Positions 61,101-64,000 of a stretch of 64,000 bases of DNA are shown here, in pieces. The position numbers and the translations under genes were made by a program. The notes beneath the pieces are model-generated. The model saw nothing but the letters and a program-made list of their open reading frames with translations, did no database searches and was not told where the DNA came from. The DNA is from Dipylidium caninum (Eukaryota; Platyhelminthes; Cestoda; Cyclophyllidea; Dipylidiidae), in the NCBI GenBank assembly GCA_017562135.1, contig QEYB01000406.1:186001-250000 (forward strand), in the 5' to 3' direction. Position 1 is the first letter of the stretch. Every line of letters starts with the position of its first letter.

Positions 61101-62566
61101 CAGTCTCATTCAAAGCGTGCCTTCCATTCACTCACCCACTTTTATATTATTTCCTTTCCTTTTATTCACTTGTTTTAACACCGACTCCAAGTGAAAGTTC
61201 AAATATACCTCAGACGGTCAGATGATACGAGCGGGTTGTACACATGTCACCCGGGGTGCTAAAGCCCCAGACATGTGAGGGACCTCTGTAATTTGAACCG
61301 TTGTAGAATGCTAATTACCGAGGCGAGGTCAGTGGAGTTCTCCCCGTGGCCCCTGAACCGGAAGTAATGATGCCGATTTTTTTAATTTAATGAAGATTAA
61401 GATTGAAACCACACATCCACGCATATAATACAATTCGCTAAAATAATGTTCGGTGTAAACGGTGAAAATTCATGTATATACACTTATAAGATTTGAAGAA
61501 GACGGGAAACAGAAATGCAAAGAGTACTGGGACGATGACTGCGAAATGGTGGTAACCTCGACCACTAGAAATGTCCGAGTGGCCTCACTGAACTCTGAGA
61601 TTTTTGACTTTGGCCTCGTCCGGCGAACTCTTCGCATAGTGTGCTCAGAAGAAAGTGAGGTTCGTTATTGTGTCTTATTTTTCTTCCAAACTAAGTTGCT
61701 AATCTGACGAGTTCCGTACATTTTATAGAAGCCCACGCCCCAGCTTTGACGACCTTAATGTTTGGGCTACAATTTTATTGTCTTGGATACTTTTTTATAG
61801 CCTTGGATAGTCACCCACTATCACTTCACCCAATGGCCGGACTACGAAGCGCCAGACATGACTGCTTTCTACAATTTCCTCGATATACATATGAGATTCC
61901 TTCAAGAACATCCCGTAGATCGCAACTGCGGCCCACCTATAGTCCATTGCAGGTATCACCATTCTTCTATTGTCCTTAGTCTGAAAATTAACGCAACTAC
62001 GTTTTTCTCACTTAAGTGCCGGGGCAGGGAGGACTGGAACTCTCATTGCTGCTCGTTACCTCTTGGATAGACTGAGAGTGGATCCAGAAAAGATTGACGT
62101 TTTTGGAACTGCTTTGGCTATTCGGAGATGGAGGCCTGGTTTAGTGCAAGTTTGGGTGCGTTGTTTGGCAAGCAGTAATGCTTTACCTATGGTCTCGTTA
62201 GTTCATCCACTTAGCACTGGTTTTACTTAACTTTAGATCCAATTGAAATTTCTGTATGAGTTTTTACAGTACTGCATTAAAAGGGAATGTATTACAATGA
62301 CTCCGAAAATTAACAGAACCAAATGCCTCCCTTCAACTGCCACCCAGCAAAGTGCATTAGGTAAGTGATGATGCTACTGCCTTAGTCCCAGTAGTTTAGA
62401 GCATTATTTTACATTATATAGTGAAATTTACGTGAGAGAGTGAGAAAGACATTGATGTGATGATATATTTGTAGAACATGAATACGCGAACCTTTTGGGA
62501 GCTAACGAATGTGAGTTTAATAAGGAAATGGTCCTTTTGCGTTTGGAAATTTTAACTTTAGACTAA
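51849..62566 (+). CDS. Receptor-type protein tyrosine phosphatase, R3-like (nine FN3 modules, TM, single PTP domain); 5' end missing
   Basis: Exons: 51849-52121, 52160-52447, 52785-53075, 53234-53506, 53597-53941, 54369-54629, 55650-55934, 56325-56618, 57803-58108 (FN3 modules 1-9); 58194-58344 (TM); 59292-59373, 59633-59738, 59815-59885, 60367-60566, 61491-61659, 61801-61952, 62017-62155, 62237-62360 (juxtamembrane and PTP); 62475-62566 (tail, TAA at 62564). Every junction is GT-AG and every phase agrees, about 1,300 residues in one frame. A membrane-anchored enzyme that removes phosphate from tyrosines. Many FN3 modules with a single PTP domain resemble R3 receptors (PTPRB/PTPRJ, fly Ptp10D). 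No signal peptide was found. A possible upstream micro-exon (51751-51773) is in phase. Confidence 0.9.
58194..58344 (+). CDS. Phosphatase transmembrane exon
   Basis: Encodes HPFPVAAVTIGLFF followed by a further hydrophobic run through ILACFIFIGILF, then RHQIRHLVNLSAEKEKKID. This is a single membrane-spanning helix with a basic cytoplasmic stop-transfer flank. It enters in phase 2 and leaves in phase 2. The short 85-nt upstream intron can be read through in another frame but has stops in frame. Confidence 0.9.
59292..62360 (+). CDS. Phosphatase catalytic domain (single PTP, active-site residues present)
   Basis: The juxtamembrane wedge reads SPIPVPYDQLDSCVEAL, then EKEFRLAKNAGQQC. PTP landmarks in order: ELNRYVDVVPYD (the pTyr loop, with Leu in place of the usual Lys of KNRY), NYINASYV, DYIATQGPL, KCKEYW, HFTQWPDYEAPD (WPD loop with general-acid Asp), IVHC + SAGAGRTGTL (P-loop HCxxGxxRT, split by an intron after the nucleophile's Cys) and RPGLVQVWIQLKFLYEF (Q-loop, both Gln positions kept). 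All residues needed for catalysis are present, so an active enzyme is predicted. There is no second PTP domain before the stop. Confidence 0.93.
61241..61277. repeat. Perfect-armed hairpin in a phosphatase intron
   Basis: CACATGTC (61241-61248) pairs exactly with GACATGTG (61270-61277). Inside it, GGGG pairs with CCCC around TGCTAAAG. It lies in the intron between 60566 and 61491. Function unknown; it could be an inverted-repeat relic. Confidence 0.6.
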
Positions 62567-64000
62567 AACTTCCAGATCTGGCAACACATATCTACCTTTT
62601 AATACGTTCGAACCAAGCTACTAATTTTTGGTGGCTTGGGTCGTTAATTGCAAGATGATTAGGCTTTTTCTCCATACTCCTTACTCGTGTATTTGTGCGT
62701 CATCTCTACGTTAAACTTTATTTTAGAAAACGATACCATTTCTTAAACTCTTCACATGAATACTCGTACGGGCCAACTGTCACGAACCCCTATTCCAACT
62801 CCCAATGCTTTTAAATGAAGATTTCCTGTCAAACATTGAAAAAAACAAACATCTACCTTCTGTTCCTCTATTTGCTTATAACTATTTTTACAGATGCTTT
62901 GCTATGATTTATATATTTGAGATTAAAAAGCTTTAACGAATCGGGTAATCTCGGTTGAAATGTCAGTGGTGAAACGTGAATATTTGCCCATGTCCAATCC
63001 AATCCACAATCCCTATATGCATATTTTTCATTAAATAATTGTAAAGTGTACGAAAGGTAACTGATTTGCGAAGTGCACATGTACGCAAAGGGTTCTGGCG
63101 ACGATAATAAATAATGTCGTATTGAATGGATAAGGGGAGTATCTTAAATAAAAACAAAACTAAGTAGGAAATCATGATCTAATGAATGCAGTATGGTGAA
63201 CTAACACAAAAGCCGCAGTTTTAAATGGTTATCAATGTCAGTAATAGGAAAACCTCTGTTGTGAATGTGGGCGAATATAAGGCCGGGCTCTGAACCACAT
63301 GATTTAGATAAGTGAGCGATATTTTATCGAAAGAGTTACTAACATACCCAGATAAAAGCCGGAACGAGTAAGATTATGGGGGAATGCGTATGAGCATTTG
63401 ACCCTCATTTACCGAGAAAGTGGAGCTATGAGACAAGAAGCATGGTTGTTAAAATACCTGATTCTGTTTAGCTTGTTAAGGCTAATCCCTTAAGGCCTGG
63501 ATATGCCTTAACTAAGGTACGAAATATTATTTCGATAAAGGGCTGAAGGGATGATGGTGTTTGAAAACCAACGGAAGATATAAACTTTATAAATAACTGT
63601 AATGTGAACTAATGTTATTTCGGATAGTAATAACCTTACAGTTTATTTTAGAAGTGGGACAAATGCTCAAACTCTGCGCACTATCTGGAGTAGAGACGAG
63701 ATCAAAAGGACTGCCATAATGCGCTCTAGGTCATTCGTTAGTAAATTTTGTCACCGTTGGTTTTATTGGGGCGTAAGGGTGTGGATTGTCTTTTCGCACC
63801 CGGTCTTGTATGGATCATATTAAGCTTTCCAAGGTAGGGTCTTTCGTAATTTCTCAAAACATGGACACTTTCACAAATCCAACTAGCTACCATATGTGAT
63901 GTAACTTGTTGCATGGTGTATAAACTTGTTGTTTATTCGAAATTTGTGGTCTTTTCGCTGGGTATGCGTTCTTAATCGTTTTTACATTTTGTATCCACTA
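62567..64000. other. 3' flank of the phosphatase gene
   Basis: AT-rich, with no further exon or gene recognised. An alternative gene end would splice from 62510 (AAT|GTGAGT) to a later exon. The first acceptor (62726) would create TAA at the junction, so the protein would end almost at the same place either way. Confidence 0.45.

Overview
The window is nuclear DNA of an animal, most likely a flatworm (cestode or trematode). All genes are split. Introns range from 34-43 nt (in the KLHL18, DPH3 and receptor phosphatase genes) to more than 5 kb, and that mix of tiny and very long introns is typical of platyhelminths. No genus can be assigned from sequence alone. Six genes can be supported by reading splice phases by hand. 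There are no bacterial, CRISPR, rRNA or tRNA features.

Layout. (1) 1-9018: no recognisable gene. (2) 9019-26258, minus strand: a KLHL18-type BTB-BACK-Kelch protein in eight recognised exons, with a roughly 190-residue insertion in its last kelch blade. (3) 27512-27715, plus: terminal exon of a small unrecognised basic protein. (4) 27852-30719, minus: an RWDD2-type RWD + DUF1115 protein. (5) 30915-31191, minus: DPH3, with a GC-AG intron; its stop lies only 195 bp before the RWDD2 start. (6) 33118-48606, plus: two tandem selenophosphate synthetase 2 (SPS2) genes. Each has an in-frame UGA at the catalytic selenocysteine position and the same foldable SECIS element in its 3' UTR. Exons 3-7, their introns and the 3' flank are a near-identical 4.3 kb direct repeat, while exons 1-2 are clearly diverged, so copy 1 is a mosaic. 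(7) 51849-62566, plus: a receptor-type tyrosine phosphatase of R3-like build with nine FN3 modules (one exon each), one transmembrane helix and one PTP domain with an intact active site; its 5' end is not found.

How the genes relate. DPH3 (diphthamide synthesis, translation) and RWDD2 may form a tight same-strand pair. The SPS2 genes make the selenium donor needed to decode UGA, including their own UGA. KLHL18 (Cul3 adaptor) and the phosphatase are unrelated signalling genes.

Assembly quality matters. Three otherwise intact conserved exons each lack exactly one base (KLHL18 BTB exon near 26060, DPH3 codon 7 near 31171, SPS2 copy 1 exon 4 near 35361). The phosphatase, RWDD2 and SPS2 copy 2 read through cleanly. 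Single-base deletions of this kind point to consensus errors, though real lesions are not excluded. Composition also changes sharply: 35.07-48.6 kb is G/T-rich and C-poor on the plus strand, 48.6-50.2 kb is T-rich, and 5-31 kb tends to be A-rich on the plus strand where genes run on the minus strand.
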